DNA of 64,000 nucleotides from Dyadobacter sp. UC 10 (GTDB lineage: Bacteria > Bacteroidota > Bacteroidia > Cytophagales > Spirosomataceae). The translations under genes were made by a program, and so were the position numbers. Location of the stretch: NCBI RefSeq assembly GCF_008369915.1, contig NZ_VSRN01000001.1, forward strand, positions 62,001 through 126,000. Reading direction: 5' to 3'. The notes under the pieces are model-generated. The model had not been told where the DNA came from. It saw only the letters and a program-made list of their open reading frames with translations, and made no database searches. Positions 25,337 through 34,558 of this stretch are shown one piece after another. The stretch's first letter is position 1; every line of letters starts with the position of its first letter.

Positions 25337-26029
25337 CTAGTCTTCAAACTTCCCCAGTACAAAACCCAGATGAAAACCCAACACCAGGCTCGGTACAATC
25401 TCACGCGTGCCTGGTGTTGACTCTGCCCAGAATTCGTCAGGACCTCTTATCAATGCATTGTCCAGACCAGGGGTCAACGTGCGGACCTTGATGCTTCTCA
25501 TACCCAAACCCGCGAAAAGATCCATAGTAAGCCGGCTTGGAAAATAGAATTGCCAGCCCATTTTTGCATGACCGGCACCCACAATCCTTGCAATGCGGAT
25601 ATCCTTATTCTCAAAATAACCGCATCCGCCAAAACCGGAACAATCCATTCCGACCCACTGGTTTTCACGGTAGACGACTTGTTTGAACATAAACTCACCG
25701 GCCACGTAGCCCCTTACCCTCCGCTTCCCGAAATAATAATACCGCAATGTGGTCCTGCTTTTGTAAGTCGACTTGTCGGGCACATTGGTTTGTTCTGTAT
25801 ACCAGGCATTAAAGGTCGATCGCCCGTAGCCCAGGTCTTGCTGCAGAGTGACACCGCTTTGCCCGAAAGGAATCTCTACCCCAAATTGGATCGTATTGTC
25901 GAAATCGAACATTGGAAGAGGAGAATATTTGATAATTACATGATCCGCAGCAGTTTCAGCATCAACCTGGCCGGAAGCCCCGGCATGTATCAGGCAAAAG
26001 ATCAGGACATACAATAGAGCGTTTTTCAT
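25337..26029 (-). CDS. Outer-membrane barrel-like protein (DUF3575-like)
   Basis: 230 residues with a signal peptide (MKNALLYVLIFCLIHAGASGQ). Alternating hydrophobic and aromatic strands (KYSPLPMFDFDNTIQFGVEI, TTLRYYYFGKRRVRGYVAGEF, MGWQFYFPSRLTMDLFAGLG, VLGFHLGFVLGKFE) suggest a small beta-barrel of the DUF3575 kind. It has one cysteine loop (DCSGFGGCGYF). The start overlaps the end of the upstream LVIVD gene by four bases, so it is the last gene of a three-gene operon. Function unknown. Confidence 0.65.
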   Translation of the reverse strand: MKNALLYVLIFCLIHAGASGQVDAETAADHVIIKYSPLPMFDFDNTIQFGVEIPFGQSGVTLQQDLGYGRSTFNAWYTEQTNVPDKSTYKSRTTLRYYYFGKRRVRGYVAGEFMFKQVVYRENQWVGMDCSGFGGCGYFENKDIRIARIVGAGHAKMGWQFYFPSRLTMDLFAGLGMRSIKVRTLTPGLDNALIRGPDEFWAESTPGTREIVPSLVLGFHLGFVLGKFED

Positions 26030-26790
26030 AGAACCGGAATCTTGCTTAACAATTCAAATTTGTCATCCTGATCATATTTATATTGAAAAAGGCCCTTCTG
26101 GCCGGTGACGATCAGATGATTTGGCCGGACGATTACATCGTACGCCGGCAGGTCCTGGTGAAATTGCATTTCAACCGGCCGGATCGGGTTCGAAATATCC
26201 ATGACCCTCAAACCCTTTTCTCCCTCGCAAACAAACAACTTATTACCAGAAACACCCAGCCCGTACGGTGATGACATTGGCTGGGAATTGACCAGCTGCG
26301 GATTGGAAGGATTACTGACATCGACGACATCCAGTGAGCTCAGACTATTGCCCCGCCTGCAGGCAACGCCGCTTCTCAAAGTAACGTAGGCATATTGATC
26401 CTGCACCACAACCGGATCACAGGATTGTACGTGCGTAAACTTGCTCAGATAAGCAGGATTAGCGGGATTACTGTTATTGTAAATGTACATGCCGTCATTT
26501 GCCCCGATGAAGAGCTGGTTCCGGTAAGGAAAAATCGTTTCGATGCCCACATTCATATCTTTCCTTACCGTTTTTACCGGGTTGGCACCATCGGCAATAT
26601 TGTAAACTTCCAGAGATTGTTTTGAAACGATGTAAAGGGTATTACCTGTGATAGCGAACCTGGCCATCGAGCCGCCTGAACCAGTTTGCGGATTCACAGC
26701 CGATTCCTTGCCTTCCTGGCACGCGGTCAGGATCAGGCAGAGGCCGAGGACGGCAAGGCCAAAAAACAGAAAAGGGATAATCTTTTTCAT
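26026..26790 (-). CDS. LVIVD-repeat lipoprotein
   Basis: 254 residues. Lipoprotein signal with cysteine near residue 24 (LILTAC). The rest consists of LVIVD-type propeller repeats, each with a strand pattern like LEVYNIADGANPVKTV, MYIYNNSNPANPAYLS, LDVVDVSNPSNPQLVN and LRVMDISNPIRPVEM. Such repeats form surface or periplasmic beta-propellers of unknown role. It lies 44 bases after another LVIVD lipoprotein gene. Confidence 0.85.
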   Translation of the reverse strand: MKKIIPFLFFGLAVLGLCLILTACQEGKESAVNPQTGSGGSMARFAITGNTLYIVSKQSLEVYNIADGANPVKTVRKDMNVGIETIFPYRNQLFIGANDGMYIYNNSNPANPAYLSKFTHVQSCDPVVVQDQYAYVTLRSGVACRRGNSLSSLDVVDVSNPSNPQLVNSQPMSSPYGLGVSGNKLFVCEGEKGLRVMDISNPIRPVEMQFHQDLPAYDVIVRPNHLIVTGQKGLFQYKYDQDDKFELLSKIPVL

Positions 26791-26834
26791 ATTGCTGATA
26801 TCAAAAGTCGAAACCTGGAAAAGAAATAGTCAAT

Positions 26835-27371
26835 CTATCGGAAACATTTTGGCTGCGCCTGCATCGGTACTTTTTCCCAGCCTGCTACAATGCCTTTCTT
26901 GCTATCGACGCATTCAAAATATACATTCTGAGCTGGTGGATAATTGTTGCCTGGGATGGCATCGCTGATCGTCTTCGTCAGCTTGGGTGATAATGGATTG
27001 CTAATATCAAAAACGAGCAGGTTTGATACATTATCGGCATAAAGCCAGCTTCCTTTCACCGCAATATCGTAATTGCCTGTGATAGAAATGAAGGACAGGT
27101 TTTTGGGGTTTTTTGGATCCTTGTTGTCAATAATATGAATGCCTTTTCCAAGCTCGTTGACAAAGATATAGGGATCGAAAAGGTAAATCTTGCCGGGTTC
27201 AACCAGCGGCTGAGGGGCTGAAATATCAATTTTTGCAAGTTCTTCTGAGGTAGCATATACCGGCCGGTAACCCGATCCTTCGAACGGCATCCCATTCGGC
27301 GGACTATCGTTTGGCTCGACACAAGCGAAACTGATGAAAACAAGCGAAAGTAGGCGAAGAAATGTCTGCAT
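26835..27371 (-). CDS. Short LVIVD-repeat lipoprotein
   Basis: 178 residues. Lipobox FISFAC at about 12-17. Two or three LVIVD repeats are visible (GIHIIDNKDPKNPKNLS, LLVFDISNPLSPKLTK), too few for a closed propeller. The protein may pair with the longer LVIVD lipoprotein downstream or be a shortened relative. It heads the minus-strand operon with the downstream LVIVD and barrel-like genes. Confidence 0.75.
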   Translation of the reverse strand: MQTFLRLLSLVFISFACVEPNDSPPNGMPFEGSGYRPVYATSEELAKIDISAPQPLVEPGKIYLFDPYIFVNELGKGIHIIDNKDPKNPKNLSFISITGNYDIAVKGSWLYADNVSNLLVFDISNPLSPKLTKTISDAIPGNNYPPAQNVYFECVDSKKGIVAGWEKVPMQAQPKCFR

Positions 27372-27565
27372 GATTTAGCTGTTAAATGAGACCCGGATCT
27401 TTGACACATTGTTGCATTAAAGGGTTGCAATACCCAAAGGTTTGGACGAAGCATATAGCATTGTCCGTTAAGTAAGTTTTTTCCTCAATTTCCTTTTTAT
27501 TGACAATTAGCTGATATTTTCGGCCCTCTTAGTCATCATGAACCATTTTCTCCCTCATTTACTCA

Positions 27566-28540
27566 ATGAAAAAGTTCTTCAAAATCTTTGGCGGAATCCT
27601 CCTTCTGCTCATCATTTTCGTTGCCGGCGCTGCCATTTATGTTAAAACTGCCCTTCCTGATGTAGGAGAACCGCCCGTAATTACAGTTGAAAAAACCCCG
27701 GCCCGGATCGAGCGTGGCAAATATCTGGCAAATCACGTTTCGGTTTGTATGGATTGCCATTCAGCCCGAGACTGGAATTACTTTACGGCACCACTTTCCG
27801 GTAATTTCGGTGGAGGAGGTGAAAAGTTTAGCGCCGACATGGGCTTTCCCGGTAATTTCTATGCAAGAAACATTACCCCCTACGCACTTGCAGACTGGAC
27901 GGATGGAGAGATTTTCCGTGCTATTACCACCGGTGTAAGTAAAAAGGGAAATGCATTATTTCCTGTGATGCCCTACCACGGATTCGGGCAGATCGATGAA
28001 GAAGATATTTACAGCATTATCGCCTACCTGCGCACCTTGGAGCCGGTGAAAAACGAAGTGCCGGAATCTGTGGCCGACTTTCCGGTCAGCATCCTGCTCA
28101 ATACAATGCCGGCCAAAGCCAACCTGACTAAAATGCCGGCAGAGACCGACAAGGTCGCTTATGGCAAATATTTGGTTACCGCTGCCAGCTGCGTAGAATG
28201 CCACAGTAAAATGGAAAAAGGCGCGCGCGTCGAAGGCAGTGAGTTTGGAGGCGGCATGGAATTTAAGATCCCTACCGGATTGCTTCGGTCTCCAAACATT
28301 ACCTCGGATAAAGCCACCGGAATCGGATCGTGGACAGAAGAAGGGTTTGTAAAACGCTTCAAAACCTATGCGGATTCATCCTACAAGCCACATCGAGTCG
28401 GCCCCAAAGAATTCAACACCGTAATGCCCTGGACGATGTATGCAGGAATGAAAGAAAGCGATTTGAAAGCAATATTCGCCTACCTGCAAACAGTCCGGCC
28501 GCTCACGCACGTGGTTACCAAGTTCGAGCCAAACCCATAA
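27566..28540 (+). CDS. Membrane-anchored dihaem cytochrome c
   Basis: 324 residues. An N-terminal membrane helix (about 5-25, FGGILLLLIIFVAGAAIYV) anchors it, with the bulk in the periplasm. Two class I cytochrome c domains have haem motifs C61-M-D-C64-H65 and C209-V-E-C212-H213, with methionine-containing loops (PVMPYHGFG, NTVMPWTMYAGM) likely giving the sixth ligands. The type resembles electron-accepting subunits of alcohol, gluconate or lactose dehydrogenases. The GMC oxidoreductase module lies about 3.6 kb downstream, so it could be the electron acceptor for it (inference). Confidence 0.88.
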   Translation: MKKFFKIFGGILLLLIIFVAGAAIYVKTALPDVGEPPVITVEKTPARIERGKYLANHVSVCMDCHSARDWNYFTAPLSGNFGGGGEKFSADMGFPGNFYARNITPYALADWTDGEIFRAITTGVSKKGNALFPVMPYHGFGQIDEEDIYSIIAYLRTLEPVKNEVPESVADFPVSILLNTMPAKANLTKMPAETDKVAYGKYLVTAASCVECHSKMEKGARVEGSEFGGGMEFKIPTGLLRSPNITSDKATGIGSWTEEGFVKRFKTYADSSYKPHRVGPKEFNTVMPWTMYAGMKESDLKAIFAYLQTVRPLTHVVTKFEPNP

Positions 28541-28613
28541 TCGCAGACAACAGTCCTGGCAGGATAATTGCAAGAAGGTTACAAGAATCTTTGAGCCTTC
28601 TAACATTTATAAA

Positions 28614-29099
28614 ATGACATCTGCCAATATGGAAAATCTGGACACGGTACTCATTCACGCCACACGCCTGGGCAATACTGCCGTAATCAGCGAAATTATC
28701 GCGACGGGGCAGGATGTGAATGTGCAGGATGAAAAGGGGTATACGCCGCTCATCATCGCGTGCTACAACAACCGCTATGAGGCCGCCGAGCTGCTCCTTA
28801 AGAATGGGGCCAATGTAAATGCCAGTGACCATGGAGGAAATACGGCGCTGATGGGTGTTAGTTTTAAAGGATATGAGGACCTGGCCCGGCTGCTGATCAG
28901 TTATCGCGCCGACCTGAACCTGCAACATGGAAATGGCGGTACTGCATTGATGTTCGCGGCCATGTTCGGCCGGAACGAGCTGGTGAAGCTGCTGCTGTCC
29001 GAGGGCGCTGATACGACCATTCTCGATGTCAGGGGATTATCGGTAAAAGACCTGGCCTTGCAGCAAGGCAATCAGCAGGCCCTTGAATTGCTTTCCTGA
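28614..29099 (+). CDS. Ankyrin-repeat protein
   Basis: 161 residues, no signal peptide. Four ankyrin repeats fill the protein: DTVLIHATRLGNTAVISEI, KGYTPLIIACYNNRYEAAEL, GGNTALMGVSFKGYEDLARL and GGTALMFAAMFGRNELVKLL. It faces the catalase gene across a shared palindrome. In Pseudomonas aeruginosa an ankyrin protein is needed for full KatB catalase activity, so a link to the catalase is possible but not shown. Confidence 0.9.
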   Translation: MTSANMENLDTVLIHATRLGNTAVISEIIATGQDVNVQDEKGYTPLIIACYNNRYEAAELLLKNGANVNASDHGGNTALMGVSFKGYEDLARLLISYRADLNLQHGNGGTALMFAAMFGRNELVKLLLSEGADTTILDVRGLSVKDLALQQGNQQALELLS

Positions 29100-29120
29100 A
29101 ACGGGCATGGTTTGCACATG

Positions 29121-29164
29121 AAATAAATCGCCTCACGAAACATGTTTCGTGAGGCGATTTATTT
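29121..29164. terminator. 44-bp perfect palindrome, bidirectional terminator
   Basis: Bases 29121-29142 are the exact reverse complement of 29143-29164. The GC-rich core is flanked by AAATAAAT/ATTTATTT, giving U-rich tails on both strands. It separates the convergent ankyrin and catalase genes. Confidence 0.85.
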
Positions 29165-29176
29165 ATTAAAACATCA

Positions 29177-31366
29177 TCATGCAGGAACCTTTCGCGGTTT
29201 TTCCCTTTCCCAAAAACGGTGCTGAGAAATAGCAAGAATCAATTGATCCGCTAGTTTTTTCGGGTCCTCTCCTACTACAATACCTTCTCTGAGCACCGTC
29301 TGGTCTGAAAATTCCGACGGTATCTTTTTGCTGAAATACGTTGCCTCTAATACCTGAGCAGCTCCCAGGTCGGCTGCTATCGCCTTGCAATGCTTGAAAG
29401 CTTCGTTAAGGAAGTGTACCGCATCTGCTTCCGCTTCAATCGTGGCCACACTATTAGTACCACCCGGAACATACACAGCGTCATAAAATACCGAAGCGGC
29501 TGTTAAAAGGCTGTGGTTAACCGGGATTTGCTCGTCACCCTCCGATAGAATGAAATTAAGCCGTGGCGAGATTATCTCCACAATAGCGCCAGCCCCTTCC
29601 AATGCGGCTTTCACTGTGGTCAACGATTTTTCATCAACGCCATCTGCGGCCAGGAATGCTATTTTCCTGGTCTTGATGGTGTCTTTCACCGTGTTGGCCA
29701 TACTCAATGCAGCCGACGCCTTCAATGCGGTATCCACCGTAAACGGATCGTAGTCTGCCAGATTTCCATCAGCTGGAATACTGTGGTTCACAGGTAGTTC
29801 CGGATCCTGTGGAACCGGGATGCGAAGCGCAAAAGCAACCGCCGCAGCAAGGCCCTTATCAACGAGTGACAGTATCCCCAACATCCGCTGCCGCACTTCA
29901 ACGGACTGCACCTTGCCAAGTTCAAAGCTGAATGCATCGATCATGTGGTTCCTCTCCGGATCCGACTGGCTATTGTAAAAAAGCTGCGCTTGCGAAAAGT
30001 GATCGAAAAAACTTCGGCTCCTTGCCCTGATCTTTTTGGCATCGATCCGTTCCGGATAGGAAGTAAAACCGCCTTCTGAAGCCTTCGCCTGCAAAGGATA
30101 ACCATTCCCCAAACTATTCGGGTTGTAGCTTGACTTTCCCCTGTTGATCGTTTGGCGCATGTAACCGTCGCGCTGGTTGTTATGAACGGGCACGATGGGC
30201 CTATTAATGGGTATCTCCTGAAAATTGGGACCTCCCAGGCGGATAAGCTGTGTATCTGTGTAAGAAAATAACCTGCCCTGAAGAAGCGGGTCATTGGTAA
30301 AGTCGATTCCCGGCACCACGTGCCCGATGTGGAAAGCTGATTGTTCGGTTTCAGCGAAAAAGTTGTCAGGGTTCCTGTTGAGCGTCAATTTACCAATCCG
30401 CTGCACGGGTACCAGTTCTTCGGGTATAATTTTGGTCGAGTCCAGCAGGTCGAAATCAAATTTAAACTCGTCCTCTTCTGGCACAATCTGCACGCCCAGC
30501 TCCCATTCCGGGAAATTGCCGCTTTCAATTGCATCCCACAAATCCCGGCGATGGTAATCGGGGTCCTTACCTGATATATTCTGGGCTTCATCCCAGGCCA
30601 CAGAATGCACACCAAGCAGTGGCTTCCAGTGGAATTTGACAAAATTCGAAACGCCTTCCGCGTTAACAAAACGGAAAGTGTGGACGCCGAAACCTTCCAT
30701 CATCCGGTAACTGCGCGGAATTGCCCTGTCGCTCATCAGCCACATAATCATATGCGCAGACTCCGGCATCAGGGAAATAAAGTCCCAAAAAGTATCGTGA
30801 GCCGATGCGGCCTGTGGCATTTCATTGTCAGGCTCGGGCTTTACGGCGTGAACCAAATCCGGGAATTTAATAGCATCCTGGATAAAGAACACGGGCATAT
30901 TATTACCCACTAAATCGAAATTTCCCTCCTGGGTATAAAATTTGACCGCAAACCCACGCACATCGCGGGCCAGGTCGGTGGATCCGCGTGATCCGGCTAC
31001 CGTCGAAAATCTCACAAAAACGGGCGTTTCAAGCGATTCGTCGCTCAGGAAATGCGCTCTGGTCACACCCGACATTGACTTATAAGCCTTGAAAACCCCG
31101 TGCGCCCCTGACCCTCTTGCGTGTACGACCCGCTCGGGAATACGTTCATGGTCAAAATGCGTGATTTTCTCACGAAGTATAAAATCTTCCAGCAGGGAGG
31201 AACCCCGCTCACCTGCCTTCAAAGAATTCTGATCATCATTGATGCGCACGCCGTGGTTCGTATTCATCAGCTCGCCCGTACTGTCAGCCGTATGTTCGGC
31301 CAACTGTTGGGTTTTCTCGGTTTCCTGCCTTTTAAGAGGCTTATCTGTTTTTTTATCGTCTTTCAT
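29177..31366 (-). CDS. katE: Large-subunit monofunctional catalase (KatE/HPII type)
   Basis: 729 residues, matching large-subunit clade 2 catalases. An N-terminal extension is followed by the active-site block VVHARGSGAHGVF (catalytic H82), RFSTVAGSRGSTDLARDVRG, the distal N155 in DLVGNNMPVFFIQD, and the proximal haem-Tyr motif GRLFSYTDTQLIRLG near 370. The C-terminal 180 residues form the class I glutamine-amidotransferase-like domain (TRKIAFLAADGVDE ... VYVPGGTNSVATIE ... AAQVLE) typical of HPII. It decomposes hydrogen peroxide. It lies 18 bases after a YciE-like gene and probably shares its transcript. Confidence 0.97.
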   Translation of the reverse strand: MKDDKKTDKPLKRQETEKTQQLAEHTADSTGELMNTNHGVRINDDQNSLKAGERGSSLLEDFILREKITHFDHERIPERVVHARGSGAHGVFKAYKSMSGVTRAHFLSDESLETPVFVRFSTVAGSRGSTDLARDVRGFAVKFYTQEGNFDLVGNNMPVFFIQDAIKFPDLVHAVKPEPDNEMPQAASAHDTFWDFISLMPESAHMIMWLMSDRAIPRSYRMMEGFGVHTFRFVNAEGVSNFVKFHWKPLLGVHSVAWDEAQNISGKDPDYHRRDLWDAIESGNFPEWELGVQIVPEEDEFKFDFDLLDSTKIIPEELVPVQRIGKLTLNRNPDNFFAETEQSAFHIGHVVPGIDFTNDPLLQGRLFSYTDTQLIRLGGPNFQEIPINRPIVPVHNNQRDGYMRQTINRGKSSYNPNSLGNGYPLQAKASEGGFTSYPERIDAKKIRARSRSFFDHFSQAQLFYNSQSDPERNHMIDAFSFELGKVQSVEVRQRMLGILSLVDKGLAAAVAFALRIPVPQDPELPVNHSIPADGNLADYDPFTVDTALKASAALSMANTVKDTIKTRKIAFLAADGVDEKSLTTVKAALEGAGAIVEIISPRLNFILSEGDEQIPVNHSLLTAASVFYDAVYVPGGTNSVATIEAEADAVHFLNEAFKHCKAIAADLGAAQVLEATYFSKKIPSEFSDQTVLREGIVVGEDPKKLADQLILAISQHRFWEREKPRKVPA

Positions 31367-31384
31367 ATAGCTCGTTGGAATAAA

Positions 31385-31936
31385 TTATGCTTCGGTGGAA
31401 GCCTGGTAGTTGATATCACTTTCTGCTACCTGAGTAAGCAGTTGATCGGCCGTTTTCTCTTCGGCAAGTGTCTGGCCAAGGATTTCGGCCGCATCGCTGA
31501 ACCCCAGCGTGGTCGCGAGCTGTACTAGCCCGCCGTAGGTCGCAATTTCGTAGTGTTCTACCTTTTGGGAAGCAAGGATAATGCCCACGTCGCGGGTGGA
31601 AGTTCCTTCATCGGTGCTTTCGATGATACCCTCCGCTTCTTTGGTAAGTCCTTCCATTGCATCACATTTTTTGGCAATAGCCGCAACGCCGAGCATATCG
31701 AAAACCACTTCCAGCCGGCTTACGTGCTCTTTTGTTTCTGACAGGTGATTTTGAATAGTTGTTGCCAGCTTTTCAGAATGCGCCGATCCGATCATTTTAG
31801 GAAGTGATTTGACCAAATGATTCTCGGCCCAGTAAATATCTCTTAGCGCGTCCAGAAAGAGCTCATTTAACGCAGGCTCAGCCGCAGCAGTAGTTTTGGT
31901 TGTGAATTTAGGTTCTGAACCTGTTTCAGTTTTCAT
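31385..31936 (-). CDS. YciE-like ferritin-fold protein (DUF892)
   Basis: 183 residues. A four-helix ferritin-like bundle of the DUF892/YciE family is shown by LNELFLDALRDIYWAENHLVKSL, HLSETKEHVSRLEVVFDMLG, CDAMEGLTKEAEGII, QKVEHYEIATYGGLVQLA and LAEEKTADQLLTQVAE, with regularly placed Glu and His suited to a di-iron site. Members are stress-induced. The first 25 residues are a flexible Thr/Ala-rich leader. Being upstream of katE in the same direction, it fits an oxidative-stress operon. Confidence 0.9.
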   Translation of the reverse strand: MKTETGSEPKFTTKTTAAAEPALNELFLDALRDIYWAENHLVKSLPKMIGSAHSEKLATTIQNHLSETKEHVSRLEVVFDMLGVAAIAKKCDAMEGLTKEAEGIIESTDEGTSTRDVGIILASQKVEHYEIATYGGLVQLATTLGFSDAAEILGQTLAEEKTADQLLTQVAESDINYQASTEA

Positions 31937-32142
31937 GATGATTTGAAGTTTGTTTGCGCCGTTTGCTACAAATCACGTACCACTGAAAAATTCCTGAAAC
32001 TTCCCCAAATGAATATACCTGCTAATAAGAAATCCATTGTTACATGGACCAGCATTAAAAACAGGCAGTTGCTCGCTTTTAACTCCGCCAGCTAATGGTG
32101 AACATGAATTTGACCAGTTTAAAAAGTAAGCGAACGACGATG

Positions 32143-32751
32143 ATGAACAGACGAGATGCTATTCAACGGGTTGCCCTGTTGCTCGGAGGCACGTTTTCAG
32201 CACCCACATTGCTGGCAATGCAACAATGGGAAAGCAATTTGAGCAAGAAAGTACCTGTCGCTGACCTTGCTTTCACGGACCGGCAAAAACTGATCGTCTC
32301 AGAAGTTGCCGAACTGATCATTCCAAAAACAGATACACCCGGGGCCCAGGACGCCGGCGTACCCGAATTTATCGTCATGATGCTGCACGATTGCTACAAG
32401 TCGCCGGAGCATGCCAGCTTTTTGGAAGGCGTTAAAAACCTGGAAAAGAAGGATTTCATGTCTCTGAACATATCGGAAAAGACTGAGATACTCAGACAGG
32501 TCGAAAGCGATTCGGTTGAACAAATGAAGGTATATCAGGTCCGGCAAACTAAAATGGGCGACAATGAAGACCGTGAGCAAATGAAGGAACAAGCCAAGGG
32601 TTTGCCTTTCTGGAGACTAATGAAGGAGCTGACCATGCTTGGTTATTTTACCTCCGAGCAAGGCATCAAATCTTCTTTTGACTACGTGCCTATTCCTGGT
32701 AAACTGGAAATGATCCAGCTGAAACCCAATCAAAAATCCTTCGCCTACTAG
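32143..32751 (+). CDS. Gluconate 2-dehydrogenase subunit 3-like protein (LacC-like)
   Basis: About 202 residues from ATG 32143; an upstream in-frame start at 32095 would add 16. The N-terminus MNRRDAIQRVALLLGG is a twin-arginine-like signal, expected for the small subunit that carries a GMC partner across the membrane. The core has the family block FTDRQKLIVSEVAELIIPKTDTPGAQDAGVPEF (in parts) and a C-terminal FTSEQGIKSSFDYVPIPGK. It ends eight bases before the GMC oxidoreductase start. Similar pairs (LacC with LacA) oxidise sugars at C3. Confidence 0.88.
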   Translation: MNRRDAIQRVALLLGGTFSAPTLLAMQQWESNLSKKVPVADLAFTDRQKLIVSEVAELIIPKTDTPGAQDAGVPEFIVMMLHDCYKSPEHASFLEGVKNLEKKDFMSLNISEKTEILRQVESDSVEQMKVYQVRQTKMGDNEDREQMKEQAKGLPFWRLMKELTMLGYFTSEQGIKSSFDYVPIPGKLEMIQLKPNQKSFAY

Positions 32752-32759
32752 CCATCACC

Positions 32760-34475
32760 ATGAACCTCAATCTGAAAGCAAATAAAACCAATACATACGA
32801 TGCTATCGTGGTCGGCTCAGGCATGACCGGCGGTATGGCTGCAAAAGAACTTACCGAACGCGGTATCCATGTCCTGATGGTCGAGCGCGGCCGGGAAGTG
32901 AAACACATTGAAGACTACGACACGGCGATGAAAGGCCCCTGGGAATTTGAGCACCGGGGAAAGGTATCGATCCAGTCGGCGGAAGAATACTGGGCCAACA
33001 GCCGTTTTGGAACCCTGGCCAATGAGGAAACCGGAGGTTTTTTCACAGATGATAAGAAAAACCCGTACATAGAAAAGCGCCCTTTCGACTGGATCAGGGC
33101 CTATCATACCGGTGGAAAGTCCATGCACTGGGGAAGACAATCCTACCGGATGAACAAACAGGATTTTGAAGCCAATGCGAAAGAAGGGATCGCGATCGAC
33201 TGGCCAATCCGCTACGAAGACCTCGAACCCTGGTATACGCACGTTGAAAAATTCGTCGGTATCAGCGGTCAGGCGGAAGGCTGGGACGTACTGCCCGACG
33301 GCCATTATCTGCCCGCCATGCCCATGAGTGCCCCGGAGATTTATTTCCGGGAAACAATGATGAAAAAGCTGAAACGTCCCGTGACGATCGGCCGGATCGC
33401 CAACCTGACCAAGCCGCAGCCCTGGCATACCGAGCTGGGCCGCGCCTCCTGCCAGTACCGGTCGAAATGTGCCAGGGGCTGTCCTTACGGTGGCTATTAC
33501 AGCTCCCTGTCCGGTTCCATCCCAGCGGCACGCAAAACGAATAAGCTGACTGTTTTGCACGATACAATTGTCAGCGAAGTGATTTACGACGAGAAAACGA
33601 AAAAGGCCAAAGGTGTCCGGGTGATCAACCAGCATACCATGGCAGTGGAAGAATTTTTCGCAAAAATTATCTTTCTCAACGCGGGCTCAATGAATTCGGC
33701 TGCATTGCTGCTCAACTCAAAATCCAACCGGTTCCCGACCGGGCTTGGCAACGATAGTGACCAGGTAGGACGTAACATTATGGACCACCACCTGGGCGTC
33801 GGCGCCAATGCGACCGTGGACGGTTTTGAGAAAGATTACATATACGGGCAGCGCCCCAATGCACTTTACATTCCCAGGTTCAGGAACTGGGGAACAGACA
33901 AAAGGCAATTCCTGCGCGGCTATGGTTACCAGGGCGGAGCCAGTAAAAGCGACTGGAAGCGCGGGATTACGATGAATGGATTCGGGGCTGATTTTAAAGA
34001 AGATATGACCCGCCCGGGGACATGGACGATGGGCTTTGGCGGTTTTGGAGAGATATTGCCCGACCCTTCCAACCGGATGTTTTTAGACAAAGAAAAGACA
34101 GATAAATGGGGTGTTCCACTGATCGTATTTGATGCTGCATTTGGCGAAAATGAGCTTGCTATGCGAAAGGATATGATGAATTCGGCCGTTGAAATGCTTG
34201 AAGTCGCGGGCTTTAAGCAGGTAACCGGGTTTAACCGCCAGGATACGCATCCAGGACTGGGCATTCACGATATGGGCACGGCCAGAATGGGGAAAGATCC
34301 TAAAACATCGGTTTTGAACAAATACAACCAGGTTCACGATTGTAAAAATGTCTTTGTCACTGACGGGGCTGCCATGGTTTCTTCTTCCTGCGTCAACCCG
34401 TCTATTACCTACATGGCCATGACCGCCCGGGCGGCCAGTTATGCTGTGGATGAACTGAAAAGGCAGAATTTGTAA
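32760..34475 (+). CDS. GMC family oxidoreductase (LacA-like sugar dehydrogenase)
   Basis: 571 residues. The FAD-binding Rossmann motif is at the N-terminus (AIVVGSGMTGGMAAKEL ... VERG), with GGKSMHWGRQSYRM near 118 and a cysteine-rich loop (CQYRSKCARGCPYGG) found in gluconate/sugar dehydrogenase relatives. The catalytic pair is H503 in GIHDMGTARMG and N546 in CVNPS. It has no signal of its own and probably travels with the Tat-type subunit-3 partner encoded just upstream. The likely reaction is oxidation of a glycoside or sugar, possibly to a 3-keto sugar, with electrons passed to cytochrome c. Confidence 0.92.
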   Translation: MNLNLKANKTNTYDAIVVGSGMTGGMAAKELTERGIHVLMVERGREVKHIEDYDTAMKGPWEFEHRGKVSIQSAEEYWANSRFGTLANEETGGFFTDDKKNPYIEKRPFDWIRAYHTGGKSMHWGRQSYRMNKQDFEANAKEGIAIDWPIRYEDLEPWYTHVEKFVGISGQAEGWDVLPDGHYLPAMPMSAPEIYFRETMMKKLKRPVTIGRIANLTKPQPWHTELGRASCQYRSKCARGCPYGGYYSSLSGSIPAARKTNKLTVLHDTIVSEVIYDEKTKKAKGVRVINQHTMAVEEFFAKIIFLNAGSMNSAALLLNSKSNRFPTGLGNDSDQVGRNIMDHHLGVGANATVDGFEKDYIYGQRPNALYIPRFRNWGTDKRQFLRGYGYQGGASKSDWKRGITMNGFGADFKEDMTRPGTWTMGFGGFGEILPDPSNRMFLDKEKTDKWGVPLIVFDAAFGENELAMRKDMMNSAVEMLEVAGFKQVTGFNRQDTHPGLGIHDMGTARMGKDPKTSVLNKYNQVHDCKNVFVTDGAAMVSSSCVNPSITYMAMTARAASYAVDELKRQNL

Positions 34476-34484
34476 TAACAGATC

Positions 34485-34510
34485 AGCCTTATTTCGGGTA
34501 CAGGCTTTTT
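34485..34510 (+). terminator. Weak terminator after the GMC gene
   Basis: A short stem AGCCT (34485-34489) with AGGCT (34502-34506) leads into a T run to 34510. The stem is only five base pairs, so this is tentative. Confidence 0.35.
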
Positions 34511-34558
34511 ATCATTTGACAAAAAAAGTAAATTGAGCAGAGGTAAACCTACAAATCC

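Noticed and set aside
29121-29164. Perfect palindrome considered as a phage or plasmid attachment or resolution site
   Set aside because: Its position between convergent genes and the U-rich tails on both strands are fully explained by a bidirectional terminator.
32817-33635. 272-codon minus-strand frame inside the GMC oxidoreductase gene
   Set aside because: Antisense shadow; the GMC frame contains all FAD and catalytic motifs.
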